This document shows, piece after piece, positions 24,695 through 32,466 of a stretch of DNA of 64,000 bases. The notes below the pieces were generated by a model, which was given only the letters and a program-made list of their open reading frames with translations, was not told where the DNA came from and ran no database searches. The position numbers and the translations under genes were made by a program. Location: positions 124,001 through 188,000 of the forward strand of contig NZ_JAHSTU010000008.1 of NCBI RefSeq assembly GCF_019145495.1. Direction: 5' to 3'. This DNA is from Pseudomonas azerbaijanoccidentalis. Its GTDB lineage: Bacteria > Pseudomonadota > Gammaproteobacteria > Pseudomonadales > Pseudomonadaceae. Each line of letters opens with the position of its first letter. Positions within the stretch are counted from its first letter, which is position 1.

Positions 24695-25384
24695 TTAAAA
24701 ATCGTCTTCAACCTGGCCGTCTTTCACCTTGAATTCGCGGTTCTGCAGGTAAGCGTTTCGGATGAACGTGTACTTGTCACCGGTGATCAACTTCTCGGAC
24801 GACAGCAAGTTCGCACGGGTATCGACAATGTTCAGGGCGAAGATCGAGTTACGCACCGGCACATCGTTGATGTAGCGGTACGGGCCGGTGTAACCGTCGA
24901 CGAATTTCGAAGGTGCATCACGCACGGTGCTTGGCCCCAACAGTGGCAGCATCACGTACGGACCACTGCCGACACCCCAGTAACCGAGCGTTTGGCCGAA
25001 GTCTTCGTCGTTACGCTGCAGGCCCATCTTGGTCCCGACGTCGAAGAAGCCCAGCAGGCCGAAGGTGGTGTTGAAGATCAAACGCGCGGTGTCGACACCG
25101 GCCGCCGCAGGCTTGGCCTGCAAGATATCGTTGGCGAGGTTGGTGACATCGCCGACGTTGCGGAACATGTTGTGGATGCCGTCTTCAAGGAACTGCGGCG
25201 TCACGAATTGATACCCTTGGGCCAATGGCTTCAGGGCATAGGTGTCGAGCACGTCGTTGAATTTGTAGATCGGACGGTTGATGCTTTCCCAAGGATCGTC
25301 TTCCGACGCTGCCTGGGCAACGAACGGAACCAGCAACACGCTGGCACACACACATAGCTGAGCGAAATGATTGCTCCAGCGCAT
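24695..25384 (-). CDS. mlaA: MlaA/VacJ outer-membrane lipid-asymmetry protein
   Basis: MlaA removes misplaced phospholipids from the outer leaflet and passes them to MlaC. From ATG 25384 the protein has 229 residues. Family features are DDPWESINRPIYKFNDVLD, FRNVGDVTNLANDILQ, RLIFNTTFGLLGFFDVGTKMGL, DFGQTLGYWGVGSGPYVMLPLLGPS and DAPSKFVDGY. The signal peptide ends AQAASEDD and shows no lipobox cysteine at the cleavage site, unlike the E. coli lipoprotein. The reading frame extends to 25474, but the added residues do not form a signal. It is not next to other mla genes here. Confidence 0.95.
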   Translation of the reverse strand: MRWSNHFAQLCVCASVLLVPFVAQAASEDDPWESINRPIYKFNDVLDTYALKPLAQGYQFVTPQFLEDGIHNMFRNVGDVTNLANDILQAKPAAAGVDTARLIFNTTFGLLGFFDVGTKMGLQRNDEDFGQTLGYWGVGSGPYVMLPLLGPSTVRDAPSKFVDGYTGPYRYINDVPVRNSIFALNIVDTRANLLSSEKLITGDKYTFIRNAYLQNREFKVKDGQVEDDF

Positions 25385-25582
25385 ATAAAAACTCCTTGGA
25401 TTGTTCCGTTGCCGGGCGCTGAGCCTGGCGCAAAGACCGATAGTATAAGACGGAAAGGTCGCTTTAGGCAGCATGCCCCCAAGGGCTGATTCGGGATTTG
25501 GCTGTTTGTGATCGGTTCACATCCGTGTCACTCAACTGTCATCGCCACCCACTAGCCTCGAGGCTATTTCAGGGACGTTGAC

Positions 25583-26203
25583 ATGCCGCACGCCGAAACC
25601 AAGCCTCAAACTACGCCAAACCTGACTGCCGTGCTGTTCGGGCTCAGTGGTTGCCTGGTGGATTTCGGCGCTCACACGCGTCTGAACGGCGCTCATTCGG
25701 CCGAGCACAGCGAGGCCACCCCGGGCGCTCTCGACAGCCTGCACAGCTTGCAGCGCCAGCAAATACCGTGCGCATGGCTCGATGAACTGCCGCCTGCCGT
25801 CAGCCAATCCCTGGCAGTCGCTTTGCCGGAATGGATCAGACCCTCGCAACACCTTGCAACAAACATTCCTTGGCCGGCACCCCATGCGTGCTGGCAAGCC
25901 TTGATGGCCCTGAACGTCGCCCGCCTCGATGGCTGCGTATTGGTCAGTGGCGAACCGCGCCTGCTGCAATCGGGACTCAACGCCGGCCTGTGGACCATCG
26001 GCCTGGCGTCCTGCGGTTCGCTGTGCGGTTTGTCGCCTGCGCAATGGCAAGCCCTTTCGCCGCAGGAAAGAGACATCAAACGCGGCAAGGCCACCGTGCA
26101 GCTGTTCGGCCTGGGCGTGCATTCAGTGATCGATCACCTCGGTGAACTCGACACCTGTCTGGCGGACATCAGCCTGCGCCGGCTCAAAGGTGAAAAGCCC
26201 TGA
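25583..26203 (+). CDS. HAD-like protein with lost catalytic aspartates
   Basis: This 206-residue protein has a HAD-like (phosphonatase-related) layout. The strand-loop that normally reads LFDLDGTLVD is here VLFGLSGCLVDFG, so both catalytic Asp residues are replaced (Gly and Ser). The later part (GCVLVSGEPRLLQSGLNAGLWTIGLASCG) resembles the HAD motif III/IV region with GD turned to SGE. It is thus probably a non-enzymatic HAD relative. An equivalent gene stands near queF and the copper genes in P. aeruginosa, to my recollection. The function is unknown. Confidence 0.75.
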   Translation: MPHAETKPQTTPNLTAVLFGLSGCLVDFGAHTRLNGAHSAEHSEATPGALDSLHSLQRQQIPCAWLDELPPAVSQSLAVALPEWIRPSQHLATNIPWPAPHACWQALMALNVARLDGCVLVSGEPRLLQSGLNAGLWTIGLASCGSLCGLSPAQWQALSPQERDIKRGKATVQLFGLGVHSVIDHLGELDTCLADISLRRLKGEKP

Positions 26204-26327
26204 TCGCGGCTTCGCACTTATCAAGCATGCAGGTTATGCAGGAGTGGATTAATCTTAAGGTCAGCCATAGACCTTTGGCGTGTCGCTGCGGTCTATGCCA
26301 GTGCCAATCGAGAGAAGGAAGAACGCC

Positions 26328-26591
26328 ATGCCTGCCCGCGAACTGCAAGAACAGCTCAATGCCCTGCGCGAGCAATTGGATAAGAATCCTCCGCTGTCCG
26401 AACCCGAGCGCGAAGAACTGCACCTACTGATGCAGCAGATCGAACTGGAACTTGATCTCGAAAACAGAACCAAGGACACCAACCTCGCCGATAACGTCAA
26501 CCTTGCCGTCGAACGCTTCGAACTCGAACACCCTACCCTCGCCGACGCCCTGCGCCGTATTGGCACGGCCCTGCACAGCATGGGAATCTGA
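26328..26591 (+). CDS. DUF4404 family small protein
   Basis: An 87-residue, highly charged, mostly helical protein (MPARELQEQLNALREQLDKN; then PPLSEPEREELHLLMQQIEL; then LADALRRIGTALHSMGI) matches the DUF4404 family. The ATG at 26328 has GAAGGAAG nine bases upstream; the frame open from 26280 lacks a good start. It probably forms a coiled coil. No enzymatic residues or export signal are seen. It has its own strong terminator. Confidence 0.85.
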   Translation: MPARELQEQLNALREQLDKNPPLSEPEREELHLLMQQIELELDLENRTKDTNLADNVNLAVERFELEHPTLADALRRIGTALHSMGI

Positions 26592-26604
26592 ACCCGCCAG
26601 ACAC

Positions 26605-26634
26605 AAAAAGCCCCGCTAGCGATAGCGGGGCTTT
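26605..26634 (+). terminator. Intrinsic terminator after the DUF4404 gene
   Basis: AAGCCCCGCTA-GCGA-TAGCGGGGCTT is a perfect stem of about 11 bp with a tetraloop, followed by TTTCATTT. Confidence 0.9.
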
Positions 26635-26646
26635 TTCATTTACTAG

Positions 26647-26719
26647 AAAAGGATCGCAGCCTTCGGCAACTCCTACCTGAGAAATGCAGAGTAGGAGCTG
26701 CCGAAGGCTGCGATCTTTT
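26647..26719. repeat. REP inverted pair downstream of queF
   Basis: Arms AAAAGGATCGCAGCCTTCGG... (26647-26676) and GTAGGAGCTGCCGAAGGCTG... (26691-26719) pair with few mismatches across a short loop. This is the GATCGCAGCC family, shared with 10541, 37811 and 59796. It ends five bases before the queF stop codon. Confidence 0.85.
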
Positions 26720-26723
26720 GATG

Positions 26724-27554
26724 TTACTGGCGGACCAGTCGATGGTTCGGCAGCTGTACGTTTTCAGTGCTGCGATACGGGTTGATATCCAACCCGCCAC
26801 GGCGCACGTAACGTGCATACACGGTCAGCTTTTCCGGTTTCAGCAACCGCTGCAGATCGAGGAAAATCCGCTCCACGCATTGCTCATGGAAGTCCGAGTG
26901 TTGGCGGAAGCTGACGATGTATTCCAGCAGGCTGGCGTGATCCAGTGCCGCGCCGCGGTATTCCACCGCCACGCTGCCCCAGTCTGGCTGGCTGGTGACC
27001 GGGCAGTTGGACTTGAGCAAATGGCTGTGCACGCTCTCCTCGACAATGCGCGAATCATCGCAACGCAGCAGTTCCGGCCGTGGATGCTCGTAGTTGCTGA
27101 CGCTGATATCCAGCTCATCGATGCATAAGCCCGGCAAGGCCACGACGCCTTCGTTCTCGACATCCTTGAGGCTGCGAATGCGTACGCCAACCGGTTTGCC
27201 GGCGGCGGCCGACAGGTCTTTGACCAGCGTCGCTTCGAGGGTGGCAGTGTCGGCAAACGGCGTCTGGTTCAACGAGTTGAGGTACAGCTTGAACGACTTC
27301 GACTCAATGATGTTCGGCGAGTCCGCCGGGATGCTGAACTCGCCAATCGCCACCACCGGCTTGCCCGAAGGCAACAGCCACGACAGCTCGAAGCAATTCC
27401 AGAAGTCGACGCCTTTATAAGGCAGGGTTTCAGCCGTCAGGCCCAGCTCTGCCCACTTCGCGGTACGCGGGATCGGGAACAGCAAGGACGGCGTGTAAGT
27501 GGCGATGTATTCGCTGGATTTGCCCAGCGGCGAGTGTTCGGCTGCGGGATGCAT
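26724..27554 (-). CDS. queF: NADPH-dependent 7-cyano-7-deazaguanine reductase
   Basis: QueF reduces preQ0 to preQ1 in queuosine tRNA modification. The 276 residues fit the long, two-domain (E. coli type) QueF. Visible motifs are the NADPH-binding signature IIESKSFKLYLNSLNQT (about 82-98) and the active-site cysteine in LLKSNCPVTSQPDWGSV (about residue 186), followed by YRGAALDHASLLEYIVSFRQHSDFHEQ and the C-terminal YARYVRRGGLDINPYRS. It is a single-gene unit on the minus strand. Confidence 0.97.
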   Translation of the reverse strand: MHPAAEHSPLGKSSEYIATYTPSLLFPIPRTAKWAELGLTAETLPYKGVDFWNCFELSWLLPSGKPVVAIGEFSIPADSPNIIESKSFKLYLNSLNQTPFADTATLEATLVKDLSAAAGKPVGVRIRSLKDVENEGVVALPGLCIDELDISVSNYEHPRPELLRCDDSRIVEESVHSHLLKSNCPVTSQPDWGSVAVEYRGAALDHASLLEYIVSFRQHSDFHEQCVERIFLDLQRLLKPEKLTVYARYVRRGGLDINPYRSTENVQLPNHRLVRQ

Positions 27555-27615
27555 GGCGGAAACCTGACTGAAGAATCAGCGGATTCTATCAGCCTTTGTG
27601 CCCGCCTTTGAGTGC

Positions 27616-28152
27616 TTACTGACTGACAGTCAATTTGCCAACCATGCCCGCCTGATAATGGCCGGGGATGTTGCAGGCAAATTCAAGGCTGGTGGCCTTG
27701 CTGAAGGTCCAGGTCAGTTCCGCCGTTTGACCCGGTTCGACGAGTACGCTGTTAGGGTCATCGTGTTTCATGTCGTGCCCCATTGAACCGTGATCCATAC
27801 CGGCCATGGCGCCGTGGTCCATTGCCTTCACGCCTGTCGGCGTCAGCATGCCGCTTTGTTGCATCTGCAACATTTCCTGCTGGTGCCGGGCATGCATCGC
27901 GGCGTCACCCAGGTTGAATTCGTGCAGCAATTGGCCTTTGTTCACCAGCACGAAACGCACGGTTTCACCGGCCTTGATCTCGATGGCCTTGGGGTTGAAC
28001 GACATGTCGCCCATCACCACTTCGACACTGCGGCTTGCCTTGGTGGCCGGGGCTGACTGGCCAAAGTCGTAGGTGTGCGCCGGGTCAGCCCATGCAGGCG
28101 AGCTCAGCGTGAACAGACACGCGATGGTCACCAGCGATTTGCGCAAAAACAT
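27616..28152 (-). CDS. Periplasmic cupredoxin with a Met/His-rich insert
   Basis: The 178 residues begin with a signal peptide (MFLRKSLVTIACLFTLSSPAWA). The cupredoxin fold carries type-1 copper ligands: His in LLHEFNLG and the Cys-x4-His-x4-Met loop ACNIPGHYQAGM near the C-terminus. Between them lies a Met/His-rich insert (HARHQQEMLQMQQSG; MDHGAMAGMDHGSMGHDMKH), suited to binding extra Cu(I)/Cu(II). It is divergent from copRS across a likely CopR box, so it is probably a copper-induced periplasmic copper-handling protein. Confidence 0.88.
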   Translation of the reverse strand: MFLRKSLVTIACLFTLSSPAWADPAHTYDFGQSAPATKASRSVEVVMGDMSFNPKAIEIKAGETVRFVLVNKGQLLHEFNLGDAAMHARHQQEMLQMQQSGMLTPTGVKAMDHGAMAGMDHGSMGHDMKHDDPNSVLVEPGQTAELTWTFSKATSLEFACNIPGHYQAGMVGKLTVSQ

Positions 28153-28230
28153 AGTCGTACTCCAACAAGATAAGGTTCAGCCTGTGGAAAACTCTAAACT
28201 GCGATCACTGCCCGTAACCTGACAGCCAGA

Positions 28231-28244
28231 TTACAACTTTGTCA
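28231..28244 (+). promoter_or_regulatory. CopR/CusR-type operator
   Basis: TTACAACTTTGTCA matches the enterobacterial CusR/PcoR box TGACAA-N2-TTGTCA at 11 of 12 fixed positions. It is nested in a wider inverted repeat CCTGACA-N15-TGTCAGG (28218-28246). It lies between the cupredoxin gene and copR and could serve both directions. Confidence 0.65.
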
Positions 28245-28306
28245 GGTTGGCCCGCACCGTCGGCGCCCACGGTATAAAGCGTTCGTTCCATTGCCCCGAG
28301 CCGCCC

Positions 28307-28987
28307 ATGAAACTGCTGATCGTCGAAGACCAACCGAAAACCGGCCACTACTTGCGCCAGGGCCTGGCTGAGGCCGGGTTCAACACCGAACTGGTGGCCG
28401 ACGGCAACACCGGCCAGCAACTGGCATTGAGCGGCGAGTACGCCTTGCTGATCCTCGACGTGATGCTGCCTGGCCGCGATGGCTGGCAGATTCTGCAAGC
28501 CGTGCGCAATGCGGGCCTTGATACGCCGGTGCTGTTCCTCACCGCGCGGGACGCGGTGGAAGACCGGGTTCACGGCCTCGAACTGGGCGCCGACGACTAT
28601 CTGGTCAAGCCATTTGCGTTCTCCGAGCTGCTGGCGAGGGTGCGCAGCCTATTGCGCCGAGGCAGCGCATCGCCCCAGGAAACCAGCCTGCAACTGGCTG
28701 ACCTGCGCCTGGATCTGATTCGCCGCCGGGTAGAACGCAACGGCCAGCGCATCGATCTGACGGCCAAGGAATTCGCCCTGCTGGAAATGCTCCTGCGTCG
28801 CCAGGGCGAAGTCCTGTCCAAATCGTTGATCGCCTCCCAGGTCTGGGACATGAATTTCGACAGCGACACCAATGTCATCGAGGTTGCGATCCGCCGATTG
28901 CGCCTGAAGATCGACGACGAGTTCCCCAACAAACTGATCCACACCGTGCGTGGCATGGGTTATGTGCTCGAAGAGCGCCCCGCCTGA
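28307..28987 (+). CDS. copR: Copper-responsive OmpR-family response regulator
   Basis: The 226 residues from ATG 28307 comprise a receiver (MKLLIVEDQPKTGHYLRQGL, phospho-acceptor Asp51 in LILDVMLPGRDGW, Lys in YLVKPFAFSELLARV) and a C-terminal OmpR-type winged helix (RNGQRIDLTAKEFALLEML; VIEVAIRRLRLKID; HTVRGMGYVLEE). It matches the CopR/CusR/IrlR subfamily. The stop overlaps the copS start (TGATG). It is expected to activate the neighbouring cupredoxin gene and other copper genes. Upstream codons in the frame from 28247 are not family-like. Confidence 0.93.
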   Translation: MKLLIVEDQPKTGHYLRQGLAEAGFNTELVADGNTGQQLALSGEYALLILDVMLPGRDGWQILQAVRNAGLDTPVLFLTARDAVEDRVHGLELGADDYLVKPFAFSELLARVRSLLRRGSASPQETSLQLADLRLDLIRRRVERNGQRIDLTAKEFALLEMLLRRQGEVLSKSLIASQVWDMNFDSDTNVIEVAIRRLRLKIDDEFPNKLIHTVRGMGYVLEERPA

Positions 28988-30336
28988 TGCGCCGATTGTC
29001 CTTGAGCAGTCGCCTGGCGTTGCTGTTTGCGGCCTGCACCGCCGTTGTTTCACTGTTTGCCGGGGTGTTGTTCAGCCGCGCCAGCGAGGCGCATTTCATT
29101 GAGCTTGATCAGCAACTGCTGGACAGCAAGCTACTGGGCCTGCGGCGGGCATTGCACGATCTTCAATCGAGCGACAGCCAAGTCAAACTCGCCGATGAGT
29201 TGAGCCGGCAAGCGGATCTTTCGTTGCGCATCACCGGCAGCGACGGTCGGCGCTGGTACGACAGCTCGCCGCAGCTGCCGGACAAACTCCCGCAAACACC
29301 AGGCCTGTCGAAGCTCAACGACGACGGCACCGATTACCGCGTGCTCAACGCACCGCTGCTCGCTGACAAACCCGATTCGCCGCAACTGACGCTGTTGCTG
29401 GACATCACCCATCACCAGCATTTCCTGCAACGCATGCAGCACTTGATCTGGCTGACCGTTGGCCTGTCGGCCCTGGCCACTGCCCTGCTCGGTGCCTGGG
29501 CGGCGCGCAGCGGGTTGCGCCCATTGCGGCGCATCAGTGCGGTTGCCAGCGGCGTATCAGCACAATCGCTCAATGCGCGCCTGCCGGAAGAAAACATGCC
29601 GCCGGAGTTGGCGGAAATGGCCCACAACTTCAACGCCATGCTCGGACGCCTCGACGACTCTTTCCAACGGCTGTCCGCGTTTTCCGCCGACATCGCCCAT
29701 GAACTGCGCACGCCGCTGTCGAACCTGCTGACCCACACTCAAGTCACCCTCACCCGCCCCCGGCCCATCGAAGACTATCGCGAAGCACTGCACAGCAATC
29801 TCGAAGAGCTGCAATGGATGGCGCAACTGGTCAATGACATGCTTTATCTGGCGAAAGCCGATCACGGCTTGTTGATGCCCAAATGCGAGCCGCTACAACT
29901 GGCGGAAGAAGCAGACCTTTTGCTGGAGTTCTTTGCGCCGTTGGCGGAAGACGCGCAGGTAAAACTGAGCCGTGACGGCAATGCACGGATCGAGGGTGAT
30001 CGCAGCATGTTGCGCCGGGCCTTGTCGAACTTACTGGATAACGCGCTTCGGTTTACCCCGGTTGAGGGCTATGTGAGCGTATCCATTCTCGATCAGCCAA
30101 AAGGCGTGAGCGTGTCGGTGCAGAACAGCGGCAAGGGCATTTCAGCGGAGTTGTTGCCACGGTTGTTCGATCGGTTTTACCGAGCTGATCCCGCGCGGCA
30201 GGAAGGTAGCAGTGAACATGCAGGGTTGGGGTTGGCGATTACTCAGTCGATCATCCGTGCCCATGGCGGGCAGATTCGTTGCGAATCGGCTGAGGGATGG
30301 ACGCGGTTTGTGATGGAGTTACCCAAGAAGGATTGA
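28987..30336 (+). CDS. copS: Heavy-metal sensor histidine kinase
   Basis: The 449 residues have a first membrane helix (LALLFAACTAVVSLFAGVLF), a periplasmic sensor of ~120 residues, a second helix (IWLTVGLSALATALLGAWAA, about 155-175), HAMP (GLRPLRRISAVASGVSAQ), the dimerisation/phospho-acceptor box FSADIAHELRTPLSN, and an ATPase domain with LSNLLDNALRF, RLFDRFYRADPAR and HAGLGLAITQSI. It fits the CopS/CusS family, which senses periplasmic copper. It is translationally coupled to copR. Confidence 0.93.
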   Translation: MRRLSLSSRLALLFAACTAVVSLFAGVLFSRASEAHFIELDQQLLDSKLLGLRRALHDLQSSDSQVKLADELSRQADLSLRITGSDGRRWYDSSPQLPDKLPQTPGLSKLNDDGTDYRVLNAPLLADKPDSPQLTLLLDITHHQHFLQRMQHLIWLTVGLSALATALLGAWAARSGLRPLRRISAVASGVSAQSLNARLPEENMPPELAEMAHNFNAMLGRLDDSFQRLSAFSADIAHELRTPLSNLLTHTQVTLTRPRPIEDYREALHSNLEELQWMAQLVNDMLYLAKADHGLLMPKCEPLQLAEEADLLLEFFAPLAEDAQVKLSRDGNARIEGDRSMLRRALSNLLDNALRFTPVEGYVSVSILDQPKGVSVSVQNSGKGISAELLPRLFDRFYRADPARQEGSSEHAGLGLAITQSIIRAHGGQIRCESAEGWTRFVMELPKKD

Positions 30337-30355
30337 GGCCAGCCGCTCCGGCCTC

Positions 30356-30445
30356 ATCGCTAGCAGGCTAGCTCCCACAATGTACGGGTTGAATCTCACC
30401 TGTGTGAACAACTCAAAACCCTGTAGGAGCTAGCCTGCTAGCGAT
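30356..30445. repeat. REP inverted pair (GCTAGC type)
   Basis: The arms ATCGCTAGCAGGCTAGCTCC (30356-30375) and its exact complement (30426-30445) are separated by 50 bases. It lies between the converging copS and lolE genes and is the same family as 22599-22668. Confidence 0.9.
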
Positions 30446-30459
30446 TGCGGTCGAGAGGC

Positions 30460-31704
30460 TTATGAATATCTCAACGCGTGAGCCGGCTCGATCTTCGCCG
30501 CCCGCCATGCCGGGTAAACCGTCGCCAGGAAGCTCAAGATAAACCCTGCCGAGCAGATCAACGCCACATCCGCACCCTGCAGCTCAGACGGCAAGTTGCT
30601 GACGAAATACACGTCGGAGCTGAAAATGTGCTGCCCGGTGACCCGCTCCACCCAGCCTACCATCTCGCTGACGTTCAGCGCTGCGATCACGCCGAGCACC
30701 CCGCCAATCAAGGTGCCGACGATGCCGATCACTGTGCCCTGCACCATGAAGATGGCCATGATCTGCCGTGGCGTGGCGCCGATGGTGCGCAGGATCGCGA
30801 TGTCCGCGCCCTTGTCGTTCACCACCATGATCAGGGTGGCGATGATGTTAAACGCCGCCACGGCAACGATCATCAGCAACAGCAGGCCGATCATGGTTTT
30901 TTCCATTTTCATCGCGCTGAACAGGCTGCCCTGGGTGTGGGTCCAGTCATCCGCCTTGTAAGCCGCGCCGAGCCCGGTGGCGATGTCACTCGACACCTTT
31001 GGTGCCGCGTACAAATCCTTCACCGCCAAGCGCACGCTCTGTACCTGGTTCGGTTCCCAGTGTTGCATTTGCGCGGCATCGGCCATGTGGATCAGCGCCA
31101 TGCTGCCATCGAGCTCGGCACCCACCTTGAACACACCGACCACGTTCAAGCGTTGCATGCGTGGCGTAATACCGCCTGGCGCAGTGCTGACTTCCGGCAC
31201 GATCAGGGTGATCTTGTCGCCCACGTTCAAGCGGAAGCGGCGCGCCGTGATCTCGCCGATCACCACGCCGAACTCACCCGGTTTCAAGGCATCGAGACGC
31301 CCCTGGACGATGTGCTTGGCGACGATCGACACCTGCCCTTCCAGTGCCGGATCAACGCCGCTGACCTGGATCGGCTGCATCGTGCCCTTGTAGGACAGCA
31401 TGCCTTCCATCTCGGTAAACGGTACGGCCGCGGTCACTTCGGGGTTTTTCATCGCAGCCGCCGCGACAGGCTGCCAGTCATCAATCGGGTTTACACCGAC
31501 GATGGTCGCATGCGGCACCATGCCGAGGATCCGCGAGCTCATTTCACGCTGGAAGCCGTTCATCACCGACAGCACCACGATCATCGCCAGCACACCCAGG
31601 GCGAGGCCGATCATCGAAGTCATCGAGATGAAGGAAACGAAGCGATTGCGGCGCTTGGCGCGGGTATAGCGCGTGCCGATAAAGATCGATAACGGTCTGA
31701 ACAT
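30460..31704 (-). CDS. lolE: Lipoprotein-releasing ABC transporter permease LolE
   Basis: Inner-membrane permease of the LolCDE complex, which extracts lipoproteins for delivery to LolA. The 414 residues from ATG 31704 begin MFRPLSIFIGTRYTRAKRRN, the same opening as LolC. They have four membrane helices (one near residue 25 and three in the last 150 residues) around a MacB-like periplasmic domain. The end (YPAWRAAKIEPAHALRYS) is the family signature. It is paralogous to the permease at 32459-33709. A terminator-like hairpin separates it from lolD, so it may have its own expression control. A GTG at 31716 is an alternative start. LolC versus LolE naming follows gene order. Confidence 0.9.
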   Translation of the reverse strand: MFRPLSIFIGTRYTRAKRRNRFVSFISMTSMIGLALGVLAMIVVLSVMNGFQREMSSRILGMVPHATIVGVNPIDDWQPVAAAAMKNPEVTAAVPFTEMEGMLSYKGTMQPIQVSGVDPALEGQVSIVAKHIVQGRLDALKPGEFGVVIGEITARRFRLNVGDKITLIVPEVSTAPGGITPRMQRLNVVGVFKVGAELDGSMALIHMADAAQMQHWEPNQVQSVRLAVKDLYAAPKVSSDIATGLGAAYKADDWTHTQGSLFSAMKMEKTMIGLLLLMIVAVAAFNIIATLIMVVNDKGADIAILRTIGATPRQIMAIFMVQGTVIGIVGTLIGGVLGVIAALNVSEMVGWVERVTGQHIFSSDVYFVSNLPSELQGADVALICSAGFILSFLATVYPAWRAAKIEPAHALRYS

Positions 31705-31733
31705 TCGCTGGGGCACCGTATAAAAATAAAAGA

Positions 31734-31757
31734 CCCGAGGCCTTTTCAGGCCTCGGG
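31734..31757 (-). terminator. Terminator-like hairpin between lolD and lolE
   Basis: A perfect 9-bp stem CCCGAGGCC/GGCCTCGGG has a six-base loop. Read on the minus strand it is followed by TCTTTTATTTTTA. It lies 10 bases past the lolD stop and about 30 bases before the lolE start. Confidence 0.75.
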
Positions 31758-31767
31758 TTTCAATCCG

Positions 31768-32466
31768 TTAGATAGGAGTCAGGCAGCCTTCCTGCAAATG
31801 CAGGACGCGGTCCATCTGGCGGGCCAGGTTCATGTCGTGGGTCACCACCAGGAACGCCGTGCGCATTGAGGTGCTGAGTTCCAGCATCAAGTCCTGAATG
31901 CCCTGGGCGGTGTGGGAGTCGAGATTGCCGGTCGGCTCGTCGAGCATCACCAGGCCAGGATTGTTCACCAGCGCCCGGGCGATGGCGACACGCTGACGCT
32001 CGCCACCGGACAGTTCAGCCGGTTTGTGTTCCAGGCGATGGCCCAGCCCTACCCGCTCCAGCAACGCCGTGGCACGCTGGCGCGCTTCTGGAATCGGCGT
32101 CTTGCCGATCAGCAACGGCATGCAGACGTTTTCCAGCGCAGTGAATTCCGGCAGCAAGTGGTGGAACTGGTACACGAAGCCGAGGGCGCGGTTACGCAGC
32201 AGGCCACGCTTCTTCTCGCTCAGTGCCGAGAGTTCTTCGCCGTCGAGCCAGACGCTGCCCTGGGTCGGTGTGTCCAGACCGCCCAGCAGGTTGAGCAAGG
32301 TACTTTTGCCCGAACCCGATTTGCCGACAATCGCCACACGCTCACCCGGGTGCAACTCCAGTTGAAGACCGGCCAACACTTCCACCGACTCCGGGCCTTC
32401 CTCGTAGGATTTGCCCAGGCTGCGGCAGCTCAGGATTGCTTTTTCACTCATGCCCGACTCACTCAT
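31768..32466 (-). CDS. lolD: Lipoprotein-releasing ABC transporter ATPase LolD
   Basis: This is the ATPase of LolCDE. From ATG 32466 it has 232 residues. It shows Walker A GKSGSGKSTLLNLL, the Q-loop region GFVYQFHHLLPEFTALENV, signature LSGGERQRVAIARAL, Walker B LVMLDEPTGNLD and the switch His in VVTHDMNLA. QFHHLLPEFTALENV is typical of LolD. The start overlaps the end of lolC by eight bases; a second ATG at 32451 is possible. Confidence 0.95.
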   Translation of the reverse strand: MSESGMSEKAILSCRSLGKSYEEGPESVEVLAGLQLELHPGERVAIVGKSGSGKSTLLNLLGGLDTPTQGSVWLDGEELSALSEKKRGLLRNRALGFVYQFHHLLPEFTALENVCMPLLIGKTPIPEARQRATALLERVGLGHRLEHKPAELSGGERQRVAIARALVNNPGLVMLDEPTGNLDSHTAQGIQDLMLELSTSMRTAFLVVTHDMNLARQMDRVLHLQEGCLTPI

